45,000 nt of DNA from Candidatus Omnitrophota bacterium (GTDB lineage Bacteria; Omnitrophota; Omnitrophia; Omnitrophales; Aquincolibacteriaceae), in contig JACKFM010000002.1 of assembly GCA_020632475.1 (NCBI GenBank), positions 1 to 45,000 of the forward strand, given 5' to 3'. Positions within the stretch are counted from its first letter, which is position 1. Every line of letters begins with the position of its first letter. The notes beneath the pieces are model-generated. The model saw nothing but the letters and a program-made list of their open reading frames with translations, did not search any database and was not told the origin of the DNA. Below are positions 29,905-38,432 of the stretch, piece after piece. A program made the position numbers and the translations under genes.

Positions 29905-32214
29905 TTAATGTTTATGGGATAAAAAGCCAATCCCAATACTACTGATAAAAATGGTCCACATGAAAAGTCCAAAGGCCATTCCCAAATAAGGCGTGACCTT
30001 AAAAACAAAACCTTCCAAACCCGGACGGAAAACAAATTCCAGTGCATGCTCCCCCCGCTCCACAAGCACGGCTTTAAACGCCAGATTAGCGGGATAAATC
30101 GGAATCTCCTTTCCGTCCATGTAGGCGTGCCAGCCGGGGTAATACACATCCGCATAATAAAGCCACTGCCGTTCGGAAGAGACAACATTCACCTTCATTC
30201 TGATGCGGTTAAAAGAATAAGCGCTCACTTCAATGGTATTCTGCTGTCGCATATCGGCAGGGAGTGTGTGCGGCAGTTTCTGAATATTCTCCGGCACCTT
30301 TTCAATCATCGGTATTTTTCCGATATCCCCGTCATGAACATAACGGGCCGCCTCCTCGGGCGTATTCGCAAAAAAAACATCCGGTAAAAATCGGAGCTTA
30401 TCCGAACGGCATCCGAGGACCTGTCCATAAAGCTCCCCTTCGGCGGCATTCAGCCGTCTCATTGCGGTGGGCCAATCAATGTAATAAAGATTTCTGAAAC
30501 GCATTTGCCGAAGATTCCAAAACAGCGTCGACCAATGAAAGAGGGCGTATTTGCGGGGCAAACAGGGATCATAGAGTAAAAACTGATAGGCCTCTTTCCC
30601 CAATTTAAATGGATGATTTACCCAAATCAACCGATTCGCCTCTTTCTGCCGTTCCGTAAAATCACTTTCATCCCCTCTTCGCTTCTGATAACCGACAGGC
30701 TGAACATCCACAATCTCATCAGAAATCCAATCCCACTTGTTCGGATATTTTTTCATAAAAAGAGTGTTAAAGACAAACATGTCCAACGCATAGAAAATGA
30801 GAATAGCCCAGATCAGCTTCTGCCGTATCCGCATGGAGCCCCTTAACATCAAGATGGCCATACAAATAATTAAAAAAATTCCGAAGAAGAAGTACTCCGA
30901 CCAGCCAATCGGATAATAATGCCCTTTACTATTAAAATAATAAATCACCATGCAAAGCAGAAAAGGAATTGTCACAGACAAGAATAAGGAATTACGCAGC
31001 TGCCTTTTCATGCTTTTAAATCTTTCAATCAATGAAAAATCCCACAAAAACTCATCCAGGCCGAATCCGGCAAGAATCACCAGGAAAAAGCGGATCAATG
31101 CACTCATGATTCCAAGGTATCGCATGTAATGAATCGGCGGGAATAAATGATAAAAGGCCCTGGCAATAAACGTATAGTCTCCTACCGAAAAACAGATCAG
31201 GAGAAAAGTCATGAGTGCAAAGGCTCCAAAAAACAATTTACGGCAATTCAAAAGGGCATAAACAATAAAAATAAGCGGTATAAACCCGATGTAAAGTGTC
31301 GTGTCCCCGGTATCCGGATAGGTGTTCGGGAAAAATAACGCATAGAATTTTTCGAAATTGATCCCGGTTCCGATGGTTAAAAAAGTATTGAGCGGAACCT
31401 CCCGGGTTACGGCATTTCTGCCGACAACATCTGAGGTGATGCCGTCAAACATATGCAGGATAAAATAAGCATAAATCAGAGCAACTCCTGCAAAAATTAA
31501 AGCCGGAATAATATTGCGGCACGACCGCTCCAAAAGATTTTTTAATACACTTCGGTGCTTACTGATCGCAATAAGGCCAAACAGGATAAAAATCAGCAGA
31601 TGAAGAGCCACATAGTATAAGGGCTGGCCGAACTCCCCCATGAGCGCCACGATCCCGGCCATCCAGAAAAAAGCGGGATTTTTACTTTTAATCCATCTAA
31701 CCAGGTAAAAAAAGATTAAGGGCAAAAGGTAATAAATTCTAAAATTCCAAAAAATCTGCAGGGGCCAAATCGCCGTTGTGATGAGTGCCAGACAAATCAG
31801 CACACAGGAATACTTATACTTGAAAATCTGTTCGCCCAAAAGCCATGCGCCCGTTAAAAGCATCCATTGTTCAAACATCATGGATAGTTTAAAAACGGTC
31901 AGGGTATTTTTAACGGATAAGAGAACACCCAGGACGGACGAAAGATACGACGAGGGTGAAAAATAAACCAGCTGCCACATATCAAACGGAATTCCGTAGG
32001 AGCCGTAAGGAAGCCACTGCATAAACTCATGATTCTGAAAAAGATTACTGTAAAACGCGTAAAAGATATGAAAGGCGTAGATCGTATCGCGGGTAAACCA
32101 GAGCTTCTGTTGAAGAACCGGCAGATTTAAAATAACAACGATGACGGCCAGAAGCAGCAATTCCGGGCGTCCGGCCGTAACTTTTTTAGTTTTACATTCT
32201 GAAAGTAAGTTCAA
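29905..32214 (-). CDS. YfhO-like polytopic membrane protein, paralogue
   Basis: This 769-aa protein is the upstream tandem paralogue of the 27.8-29.9 kb gene. N-terminal helices are similar (for example WFTRDTIYAFHIFYAFY versus IQGDLGEQYKVFHIFY). The loop HEFMQWLPYGSYGIPF corresponds to HKLIEWLPFAHFGLPS in the other copy, and the C-terminus has YYPGWHAYMDGKEIPIYP and VERGEHALEFVFRPG, again typical of YfhO-like proteins. About twelve membrane helices are predicted. Tandem duplication with later divergence is the best reading. A role in glycosylation of a cell-envelope polymer is inference. Confidence 0.75.
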   Translation of the reverse strand: MNLLSECKTKKVTAGRPELLLLAVIVVILNLPVLQQKLWFTRDTIYAFHIFYAFYSNLFQNHEFMQWLPYGSYGIPFDMWQLVYFSPSSYLSSVLGVLLSVKNTLTVFKLSMMFEQWMLLTGAWLLGEQIFKYKYSCVLICLALITTAIWPLQIFWNFRIYYLLPLIFFYLVRWIKSKNPAFFWMAGIVALMGEFGQPLYYVALHLLIFILFGLIAISKHRSVLKNLLERSCRNIIPALIFAGVALIYAYFILHMFDGITSDVVGRNAVTREVPLNTFLTIGTGINFEKFYALFFPNTYPDTGDTTLYIGFIPLIFIVYALLNCRKLFFGAFALMTFLLICFSVGDYTFIARAFYHLFPPIHYMRYLGIMSALIRFFLVILAGFGLDEFLWDFSLIERFKSMKRQLRNSLFLSVTIPFLLCMVIYYFNSKGHYYPIGWSEYFFFGIFLIICMAILMLRGSMRIRQKLIWAILIFYALDMFVFNTLFMKKYPNKWDWISDEIVDVQPVGYQKRRGDESDFTERQKEANRLIWVNHPFKLGKEAYQFLLYDPCLPRKYALFHWSTLFWNLRQMRFRNLYYIDWPTAMRRLNAAEGELYGQVLGCRSDKLRFLPDVFFANTPEEAARYVHDGDIGKIPMIEKVPENIQKLPHTLPADMRQQNTIEVSAYSFNRIRMKVNVVSSERQWLYYADVYYPGWHAYMDGKEIPIYPANLAFKAVLVERGEHALEFVFRPGLEGFVFKVTPYLGMAFGLFMWTIFISSIGIGFLSHKH

Positions 32215-32252
32215 CTTTATGCCTTCATAGAATATGAAATTTAAGATACCGA

Positions 32253-33080
32253 TTAAAAGCTGTCTTCATACCCTTCCCTGAAACTCGGGTATTTGAACTC
32301 ATAGCCCAGGGACTTGAGTTTGTGATTGCGGATGCGTTTGCCTCTAACAGCCGCCCCCTGTCTATTTTTGACCACAGAGGATATTCCCAATTTTGACGTC
32401 AGCCAATCGTAATATTCCGATTTCTTCACAGGCAAATCATCGACACCGGCATAAATTTCACCTTCCCGCGCGGATTTAAAGATCACGGGCATCAGCGCCG
32501 CAATATCTTCGACGTGAATCAGGTTCATATATTCATCTTCTTCAATCGCCGAAACTCTGCCTTCACGCAAGGCCTGCAGACGGTTTCGCCCCGGGCCGTA
32601 AATACCCCCTGATCTGAAAATAGCGACCGGTAATCCGGATCTGAGCACTTGGCGTTCAGCCTCATAAAGGATGCGTTGGCGTGTTGTGCCCGGATTGGGC
32701 TCGACCGTCTCATCGACCCACTCACCGCCACAATCGGCCCATACGCTCGTACTTGAAAGATAGACCATTAGATGCGGACGCGGATTCTTTTTAAAGGCCT
32801 CTAAAAAATGACTCACTCCGTCCAAATAAATACGCCGGTAACTTTCCTCATCGCGGCTATCCGGCGCAGGGCAGATTACCACAAAATGGGCCTTAGGTAG
32901 ACGTTGTAGTGTTTCAGGCTTGGTCAGATCAGCAATCCAGGGCATGATCCCCTGAGCCTTGAGCTCCTTGGCAGAAGCTTCAGATCGTGTCAGTCCATAA
33001 ACCTTTTGTTTCTTCTCAACGAATAAACGCCCGATCGCACTGCCGGTATAACCCGCCCCGACTACAAGGATGGTATACAT
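32253..33080 (-). CDS. NAD(P)-binding SDR-type epimerase/reductase
   Basis: This 275-aa protein is an extended short-chain dehydrogenase of the atypical YeeZ-like kind. It has the Rossmann motif VVGAGYTGSAIG near residue 5-16 and VYLSSTSVWADCGGEWVDE near 106. PVAIFRSGGIYGPGRN near 150 has the usual Tyr-like GIYGPG element but the classic YxxxK pair is not obvious. NLIHVEDIAALM near 185 supplies the substrate-domain motif. Such proteins are annotated as NAD-dependent epimerases or NAD(P)H-binding proteins without known substrate. It lies 50 bp behind truD on the same strand. Confidence 0.8.
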   Translation of the reverse strand: MYTILVVGAGYTGSAIGRLFVEKKQKVYGLTRSEASAKELKAQGIMPWIADLTKPETLQRLPKAHFVVICPAPDSRDEESYRRIYLDGVSHFLEAFKKNPRPHLMVYLSSTSVWADCGGEWVDETVEPNPGTTRQRILYEAERQVLRSGLPVAIFRSGGIYGPGRNRLQALREGRVSAIEEDEYMNLIHVEDIAALMPVIFKSAREGEIYAGVDDLPVKKSEYYDWLTSKLGISSVVKNRQGAAVRGKRIRNHKLKSLGYEFKYPSFREGYEDSF

Positions 33081-33130
33081 AATTTTTCTGCGTTCCTTTT
33101 CGCGTTTTTTCGTGTTATCCGTTTTCTGCG
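33081..33130. repeat. Weak short-period repeat after truD
   Basis: Between truD and the SDR gene the minus strand runs through repeating words such as GACGCGAA, ATAACGCAGAAAA, CGGATAA, CACGAAAAAACGCG, AAAAGGAACGCAGAAAA. The word spacing is only roughly 7 bp, so this is weaker than other arrays. Confidence 0.3.
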
Positions 33131-34348
33131 TTATTTCGCGTCATTCTTGATAATTTCCCTCAACACCGCGGTCGCATAGGTGCCGCGGTCCAGGCTAAAG
33201 CGCAGCTCCACATAATCGCCGTGGACATCACTGCCGTTTTCGACTTCAGGATTTTCAAGCTGAATCCGCAAAGGTCTGCGCGCACCGGCACACTTGAGCG
33301 AACCGGGCCGGTAAAAATCTTCAGGTTTAAGACCTTCCGCATCGAGAACTTCGTGCTCCAATTTTTGAATTTCTCCGCACGGCTGAATCATATCAAATCC
33401 AAAGAGCGGACCGCTCGGAGAGATTTCAAAATTTTGAACCCGCGGCTGTTCGACAGCGGCATCTTCAACCAAAAAAACTGCGCCATTGGTATGCTTAAAT
33501 GCCAAGTCTCCTGTTTGTATCTGATCAAAGATGTTCAAACGGGCCGAAAGCACACGGTTAAAAAGTTCAGACTGATAAGCATTAATGAAAAACCAGATCC
33601 ATTTTTTTTCAAGCGTAAAAATTGCCTTGCGGGCGTTGCCCTGCGTTTTGGCCATCACCCGGGCAATTTTCATACATTGTTTAAAATCACGCGGCCATTC
33701 ATCGGCAGCGCGCGCATATTCCCCCTGATCAAAAAGCATCCGGGCAGCACGCACCCCGGCATGTTCATCTTCACGCGGACGGCCGGCAATGATACTGGCC
33801 ATCTCAAAATAATCTTTTTGGATAAATGCTTTGCCGATTTGTCCCGAGTCGTTGCGCGCACCAAAACGTTGAGGTCCAAAATAGTTCGGGATACCCCGCT
33901 TTTCAAGATGCATCAAAACAATTTTGATTTGCTCATAAGCGCCGGACTGTGCGCCGCGCAATTTAATGATAAAACGGTTCGCGCGCAGATGGCCGATACG
34001 AAGTTTGTTGCGATGGCGGTTGACCGAAAGCACGCGGATACCGGGAATTTGCATCGCCTGAACATGCGCCGGATCGACATGTTCAATACTCATCATCTGC
34101 CGCGTAACCGCCTGGGCGTCTTTTAATCCCGCAATCCCGATACGCATGGGTTCGGTCTTTAAATAGGAAGCTATTTGCTGAACCGCGCGATGAGTGCTCA
34201 CGCCGGTCTTTTCAATCCAGCAATAAACGTGGTCACCCTCACCGCTCGCTTCATAAGCGGGAACCTCCTCAACAACAAAGTCTTCAGGCCGCTCCTTGAA
34301 AGAAAGGCTGATCCCGGGGATATCGTCGGTTAAATAGGCAAGCTCCAT
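33131..34348 (-). CDS. truD: tRNA pseudouridine(13) synthase TruD
   Basis: This 405-aa protein (ATG at 34348) is a TruD pseudouridine synthase, which modifies U13 of tRNA. The catalytic motif GLKDAQAVTRQ puts Asp at residue 77 with this start, close to the Asp80 of E. coli TruD. Other family motifs are KERPEDFVVEEVP near 19, GIPNYFGPQRFG near 165 and the large insertion domain in the middle. The longer ATG at 34417 is read through a 7-bp repeat and lacks a ribosome site. A TATAAT box ends 9 bases before the ATG, so a leaderless transcript is likely. Confidence 0.92.
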   Translation of the reverse strand: MELAYLTDDIPGISLSFKERPEDFVVEEVPAYEASGEGDHVYCWIEKTGVSTHRAVQQIASYLKTEPMRIGIAGLKDAQAVTRQMMSIEHVDPAHVQAMQIPGIRVLSVNRHRNKLRIGHLRANRFIIKLRGAQSGAYEQIKIVLMHLEKRGIPNYFGPQRFGARNDSGQIGKAFIQKDYFEMASIIAGRPREDEHAGVRAARMLFDQGEYARAADEWPRDFKQCMKIARVMAKTQGNARKAIFTLEKKWIWFFINAYQSELFNRVLSARLNIFDQIQTGDLAFKHTNGAVFLVEDAAVEQPRVQNFEISPSGPLFGFDMIQPCGEIQKLEHEVLDAEGLKPEDFYRPGSLKCAGARRPLRIQLENPEVENGSDVHGDYVELRFSLDRGTYATAVLREIIKNDAK

Positions 34349-34357
34349 AAGGGAGAC

Positions 34358-34363
34358 ATTATA
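34358..34363 (-). promoter_or_regulatory. Perfect -10 box of truD, probably leaderless
   Basis: On the minus strand TATAAT is followed by nine bases (GTCTCCCTT) and then the truD ATG. No Shine-Dalgarno lies between. The -35 position falls in a 7-bp repeat array and shows no consensus match. Confidence 0.45.
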
Positions 34364-34400
34364 AAGCGTAGAGCGGATAGCGTATAGCGTAGAGTCGATG
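34364..34400. repeat. 7-bp tandem repeat upstream of truD
   Basis: Plus strand: AGCGTAG, AGCGGAT, AGCGTAT, AGCGTAG, AGTCGAT. Five units with an exact 7-bp period, between the truD promoter -10 box and the divergent ClpX-like gene. Confidence 0.75.
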
Positions 34401-34461
34401 AATACCGGTAAAAACATGCCTCAATAGACGAATCCTCTAAAGTGTGAGAAAATGCCACGTT

Positions 34462-34552
34462 AGTCGATAGTCCATGGTCCACAGTCCATAGTTGTCAACA
34501 ACTCAAAAACGAGTCTAGGGACCATCGACTGTAGCCTATGGACTTTAGGAAA
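34462..34552. repeat. Inverted 7-bp repeat arrays forming a large hairpin
   Basis: Left side: TCGATAG, TCCATGG, TCCACAG, TCCATAG. Right side (about 34520-34548): ACCATCG, ACTGTAG, CCTATGG, ACTTTAG. The right array is largely the reverse complement of the left, so the two can fold into a long imperfect hairpin around AACAACTCAAAAACGAG. It lies in the divergent region upstream of the ClpX-like gene. Confidence 0.7.
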
Positions 34553-34564
34553 AGCGAGTACACC

Positions 34565-36118
34565 ATGACCGACACACCCGAACCGGAAAAAACACAAAAA
34601 GAGATGTTTGAGGCTCTGAAGAAAATGCTCGACCAGGGCCTGGCCTTTAAAATGCCTCAAACCGAAAAGGCCGAAGAGGAAAAAGAACCCGAGTCGCCCA
34701 GTCACCGCGACAAACAGCTCCATTTCGATCTTAAACCCAAAGAGGTCAAGAAGCATCTCGACCGTTTTGTGATCAAGCAGGAAGACGCCAAACGTGTTTT
34801 GGCAACTGCCGTCTGCGATCACTATAATCATGTCCGCCTGTCACGCGAACCCGAAAAGGCCGCCTCCTATATTTATTCTAAACAAAATGTCCTGATTCTG
34901 GGTCCGACCGGCGTGGGGAAAACCCATTTAGTCCGGCACCTGGCCGAACTGATCGGGGTGCCCTTTATCAAGGCAGATGCCACAAAATTCAGCGAAACCG
35001 GTTACGCGGGCGGTGATGTCGAAGACCTTATCCGCGATTTGGTGGAAAAGGCCGGCGGCGACATTGAGTTGGCACAATATGGCATCGTTTATCTGGATGA
35101 AATCGACAAAATCGCCATCCCTTCGGAAACGTTCGGCCGCGATGTTTCCGGCAGCGGTGTTCAGCGGGGCCTTCTGAAAATTATGGAAGAAACCGATGTC
35201 CCCTTACGCAATCCGCAGGATATCCAATCACAATTGCAATCCATGATGGATCTCCAGCGAAAAGGACGCGTTGAAAAACCGATGATTAACACCAAACATA
35301 TTCTGTTTATTGTCAGCGGCTCTTTCGACGGGATCGTTCCGGTCATCGAAAAACGACTAAAGGCCTCTGAAATCGGTTTTAACCCGGCTGTCAACGAACC
35401 CCTTTCAACCGCCAATGTTCTGCGTATGGCCAAAACGGATGATTTTAAAAAATTCGGCTTTGAATCGGAATTTATCGGCCGCTTACCGGTACGCGTGGTC
35501 TGCGATCCCCTGAATGAAGAGGATCTGTATCAAATCCTGGGTTCTTCGGAAGATTCGGTTTTAAAACAGCACATCGCTTCGTTTCAAGCCTACGGAATTG
35601 AACTACAACCCGAAGATTCGGGCCTTTGGGAGATTGCCAAAGAAGCGGCCAAAGAAAAAACCGGCGCACGCGGGCTCTTCAGTGTCTGCGAAAGAATTTT
35701 CCGCGGCTTTAAATATGAATTACCCTCCAGCCAAATCCGTACGTTTCAATTATCTTCCGAGATGGTTAAAGCACCTGAAGATTATCTGCGTAAACTTTTA
35801 GCCGCCGAACATGCCGGACAACGCGCGCAATTCATCGAAGAAATTCATGCTTTCGAAAATCGTTTCAAAGAAAAAACGGGTTTTGAAATTCATTTTAATG
35901 ACCCGGCTCGCGAATACCTGCTTGAAAAACTATGGAAAGAAGGCGCCGAGCCAACTTCCTTTCTTGAACAGCTGCTTTCAAACTACGCTTATGGCCTGCG
36001 CCTTATTCAGCAGAAAGCTCCCCGAGACCAATTTATTCTTCCGGTGGAGACCGTTGATAACCCCAATAGTCTGCTTGATCAATGGATCAAAGAGGCCTAT
36101 GAACAAAATCAGGGCTGA
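34565..36118 (+). CDS. ClpX-like AAA+ ATPase lacking the zinc-binding domain
   Basis: This 517-aa protein (ATG 34565) resembles ClpX in its AAA+ core. Walker A GPTGVGKT is at 113-120. A pore-loop-like GYAG (ClpX has GYVG) lies in FSETGYAGGDVED, Walker B is YLDEIDK, an IGF loop follows KASE (the ClpP-docking IGF of ClpX), the Arg of EFIGRLPVR is retained, and sensor II is KTGARGL. The N-terminal C4 zinc domain is absent and replaced by an acidic Glu/Lys-rich tail. About 120 extra C-terminal residues follow the ClpX-like region. It is therefore a paralogue rather than ClpX itself, but may still load ClpP. The ATG is preferred over the earlier one at 34538. Confidence 0.8.
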   Translation: MTDTPEPEKTQKEMFEALKKMLDQGLAFKMPQTEKAEEEKEPESPSHRDKQLHFDLKPKEVKKHLDRFVIKQEDAKRVLATAVCDHYNHVRLSREPEKAASYIYSKQNVLILGPTGVGKTHLVRHLAELIGVPFIKADATKFSETGYAGGDVEDLIRDLVEKAGGDIELAQYGIVYLDEIDKIAIPSETFGRDVSGSGVQRGLLKIMEETDVPLRNPQDIQSQLQSMMDLQRKGRVEKPMINTKHILFIVSGSFDGIVPVIEKRLKASEIGFNPAVNEPLSTANVLRMAKTDDFKKFGFESEFIGRLPVRVVCDPLNEEDLYQILGSSEDSVLKQHIASFQAYGIELQPEDSGLWEIAKEAAKEKTGARGLFSVCERIFRGFKYELPSSQIRTFQLSSEMVKAPEDYLRKLLAAEHAGQRAQFIEEIHAFENRFKEKTGFEIHFNDPAREYLLEKLWKEGAEPTSFLEQLLSNYAYGLRLIQQKAPRDQFILPVETVDNPNSLLDQWIKEAYEQNQG

Positions 36119-36140
36119 GGACTAAGCGATGAGGACTGAG
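36116..36140. repeat. 7-bp repeat starting at the ClpX-like stop codon
   Basis: TGAGGAC, TAAGCGA, TGAGGAC, TGAGTTC. The stop codon TGA is itself the start of the first unit. Confidence 0.6.
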
Positions 36141-36164
36141 TTCACAGTGGTGCAAAAGCAAATA

Positions 36165-36246
36165 GGTTCTTACATTTTACACTTGTCGTTTTTTAACTCT
36201 GCTTTTGGTTTTTCACTCAGCGCTCAGACCTCAAACCTCCGTCCTT
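36165..36246. repeat. Degenerate 7-bp tandem repeat array
   Basis: Upstream of the helicase start the plus strand parses as TTTACAC, TTGTCGT, TTTTTAA, CTCTGCT, TTTGGTT, TTTCACT, CAGCGCT, CAGACCT, CAAACCT, CCGTCCT. The pyrimidine-rich ends of the units (CT) recur every 7 bases for 9-10 units, running to the helicase ATG. Confidence 0.65.
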
Positions 36247-36249
36247 AAA

Positions 36250-38196
36250 ATGACTTTCACCCTTGATCCGTTTCAGACACAAGCGATTGAATGTATCAAA
36301 CGCAACGAGTCCGTCCTGGTCTCGGCACCCACCGGGGCCGGTAAGACCTTAATCGCAGAAGCGGCCATCCGCCAGGCCATGGAAAACCGCAAGAATACCG
36401 TCTATACCGCCCCGATCAAAGCCCTCAGTAACCAGAAATACAGAGATTTCAAAGAAGCCTATGGTGAAGAAAATGTCGGGATTTTGACCGGAGATGTTTC
36501 TATTAACTCCGATGCCCCGATTTTAATTATGACCACCGAGATCTACCGCAACTGTCTTTTTGAAATGTCAGAACGCATTCATAAAGTCGGCTGGGTTATT
36601 TTCGATGAAATTCATTATCTGGATGACCCCGAGCGGGGAACAGTTTGGGAAGAAGCGATTCTATTTACACCCCCGGAGATTAAGGTGCTGGCGCTTAGCG
36701 CCACGGTGCCCAATGTACACGAATTGGCCGAATGGATGCGTTCCATTCATAAACAAACCGTTACGGTCATTGAAGAATCACACCGCCCGGTACCGCTTGA
36801 ATTTATCTTTCACTGCCAGGGACAGTTTCATCAAACCAAACGGCAATTGCTTCAACACGGCTATTTAAATCGGGAACACTGGCGTTTAAGCCGTGTCGAA
36901 AAGCGGCGCGGGTTTACTCCTCTTCGCGCCAAACCCAACCGCCTGGATCAGATGATCCGCCATGTGCGTCACAACGACCGGCTGCCGATGATTTATTTTG
37001 TGTTCGGCCGCAAACGCGCCGAAACGCTGGCCTGGGAGACTCTGGATTTTGATTTTTTAAAACCTGACGAACGTGAACGGATTAGAGCTGAATTCGATCA
37101 GCTTCTTGAACGCTACAATCTGAAAGAAGAACGCTCCGCACAGGAAATGATCCCGCTGATTGAACGCGGCGTAGCTTTTCACCACGCCGGCATGCTGCCG
37201 TCGCTTAAAGAGGTCATTGAAAGGCTCTTTACCGGAAAACTGATTAAAGTCATTTTTACCACCGAAACCTTTGCGCTCGGAATCAACATGCCGGCCCGGA
37301 GCGTGGTCTTCGATGAGCTGGATAAATACTACGGCACAGGCTTTCAGCATTTAACGACACGCGATTTCTACCAAATGGCCGGACGGGCCGGGCGTCGAGG
37401 GATGGATGAGAAGGGGTTTGTCTATATCCGCGTACAGCCTAATTACATTTCCTATCCCGATGTGATTCAGATTATCTACGGGCAGCCCAACGCCATCCGC
37501 AGCCAGTTGAATGCCGCCTATGCCACCCTGCTTAATCTCTACGGACAATTGGGCGAACGATTAATGGAAATTTACCCGTCATCCTTTCATCATTGGCAAT
37601 CTTCTAAAAAAAGACGGCGGCAAGGCTCCATGATGATTGAAAAGAAAATGGCCGTGCTCAAAGAATTAGAATGTATTGAAAAAAATACGCTTACCGCCAA
37701 AGGCCGCTTTGCAGGATCTCTTTTCGGCTATGAACTCATTTTAACCGAGATGTACTTTGACAAAGTGCTTGATGATTTCAGTCCCACCGATTTGGTCGTA
37801 CTGCTCTCGGGATTAATTTTTGAGCCGCGCAAAGGAGATCATGTCGTTAAACTTAAATCACATCATCAACACCTCTGTGATATGGCCGCACATTATTTTC
37901 AAAAAATTCACCGCAAAGAATTCCATCATAAAATCTACCCTTACACCAAACCGCCTCATTTTAACCTGGCTGCGGTGGTCGAGGCCTGGGCGCAGGGCGA
38001 AAACTTTGACAAACTCTTTCGTATTACCGCCGCTGATGAGGGCGAACTGGTCAGGCATTTTAGGATGATCATACAATTACTGCGGGAACTTGCTCATGCC
38101 TCGGAGGCTTCCGAAAAAATCCGTGCCTCAGCCGGACTGGCCATTCTCAAAATCAATCGTGATGTCGTCGATGCGGAGAAGCAACTTAGAAGCTGA
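36250..38196 (+). CDS. Ski2/HelY-like DEAD-box RNA helicase
   Basis: This 648-aa protein (ATG 36250; an upstream ATG at 36205 lies in a 7-bp repeat) is a superfamily 2 helicase. Motifs are APTGAGKT (I) near 28, TAPIKALSNQKYRDF (Ia), DEIHYLDD (II) near 120, SATVPN (III), HHAGMLP and GINMPARSVVF (IV-V), and MAGRAGRRGMDEKG (VI) near 380. The C-terminal part is helical and includes YTKPPHFNLAAVVEAWAQG near 570, typical of Ski2-like helicases (DSHCT-like end). Bacterial relatives such as HelY are poorly characterised; RNA decay or unwinding is a reasonable role but not shown. It lies 130 bp behind the ClpX-like gene. Confidence 0.85.
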   Translation: MTFTLDPFQTQAIECIKRNESVLVSAPTGAGKTLIAEAAIRQAMENRKNTVYTAPIKALSNQKYRDFKEAYGEENVGILTGDVSINSDAPILIMTTEIYRNCLFEMSERIHKVGWVIFDEIHYLDDPERGTVWEEAILFTPPEIKVLALSATVPNVHELAEWMRSIHKQTVTVIEESHRPVPLEFIFHCQGQFHQTKRQLLQHGYLNREHWRLSRVEKRRGFTPLRAKPNRLDQMIRHVRHNDRLPMIYFVFGRKRAETLAWETLDFDFLKPDERERIRAEFDQLLERYNLKEERSAQEMIPLIERGVAFHHAGMLPSLKEVIERLFTGKLIKVIFTTETFALGINMPARSVVFDELDKYYGTGFQHLTTRDFYQMAGRAGRRGMDEKGFVYIRVQPNYISYPDVIQIIYGQPNAIRSQLNAAYATLLNLYGQLGERLMEIYPSSFHHWQSSKKRRRQGSMMIEKKMAVLKELECIEKNTLTAKGRFAGSLFGYELILTEMYFDKVLDDFSPTDLVVLLSGLIFEPRKGDHVVKLKSHHQHLCDMAAHYFQKIHRKEFHHKIYPYTKPPHFNLAAVVEAWAQGENFDKLFRITAADEGELVRHFRMIIQLLRELAHASEASEKIRASAGLAILKINRDVVDAEKQLRS

Positions 38197-38197
38197 C

Positions 38198-38414
38198 GTC
38201 TTTGGTTTTTTCAAAGGCGATCAGCTTCTTATCCTTGAAAACCGGGCCTTTTTTTCAAGGGTTAGACTGTGTTGTCTTTGGTCGTTTCAAATTGGATCAG
38301 CTTTTTATCCCAAGAAAACTGTGTGTTCTTTTCTTGGGGTTAGACTGAGGGTGTCTTTGGTTTTTCCAAAGGCGATCAGCATCTTAGTCCCAACGCATTA
38401 GCGTTGGGATCATT
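38198..38414. repeat. Tandem twin-hairpin array, three units of 76-79 bp
   Basis: Units begin with GTCTTTGG at 38198, 38274 and 38353, one base after the helicase stop. Hairpin 1 is CTTTGGTTTTTTCAAAG in unit 1, CTTTGG..CAAATTGG-like in unit 2 and CTTTGGTTTTTCCAAAG in unit 3. Hairpin 2 differs in each: CCTTGAAAA/TTTTCAAGG, CCCAAGAAAA/TTTTCTTGGG and CCCAACGC/GCGTTGGG. The linker GATCAGCTTCTTATCC is shared, and GGGTTAGACTG ends units 1 and 2. The stems covary while linkers stay constant. Confidence 0.85.
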
Positions 38415-38432
38415 CCAAAATAAATTTACTAT

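Noticed and set aside
33221..34126. 301-aa plus-strand ORF
   Set aside because: It is antisense to truD, whose motifs and length are convincing. The antisense product has no recognisable domain.
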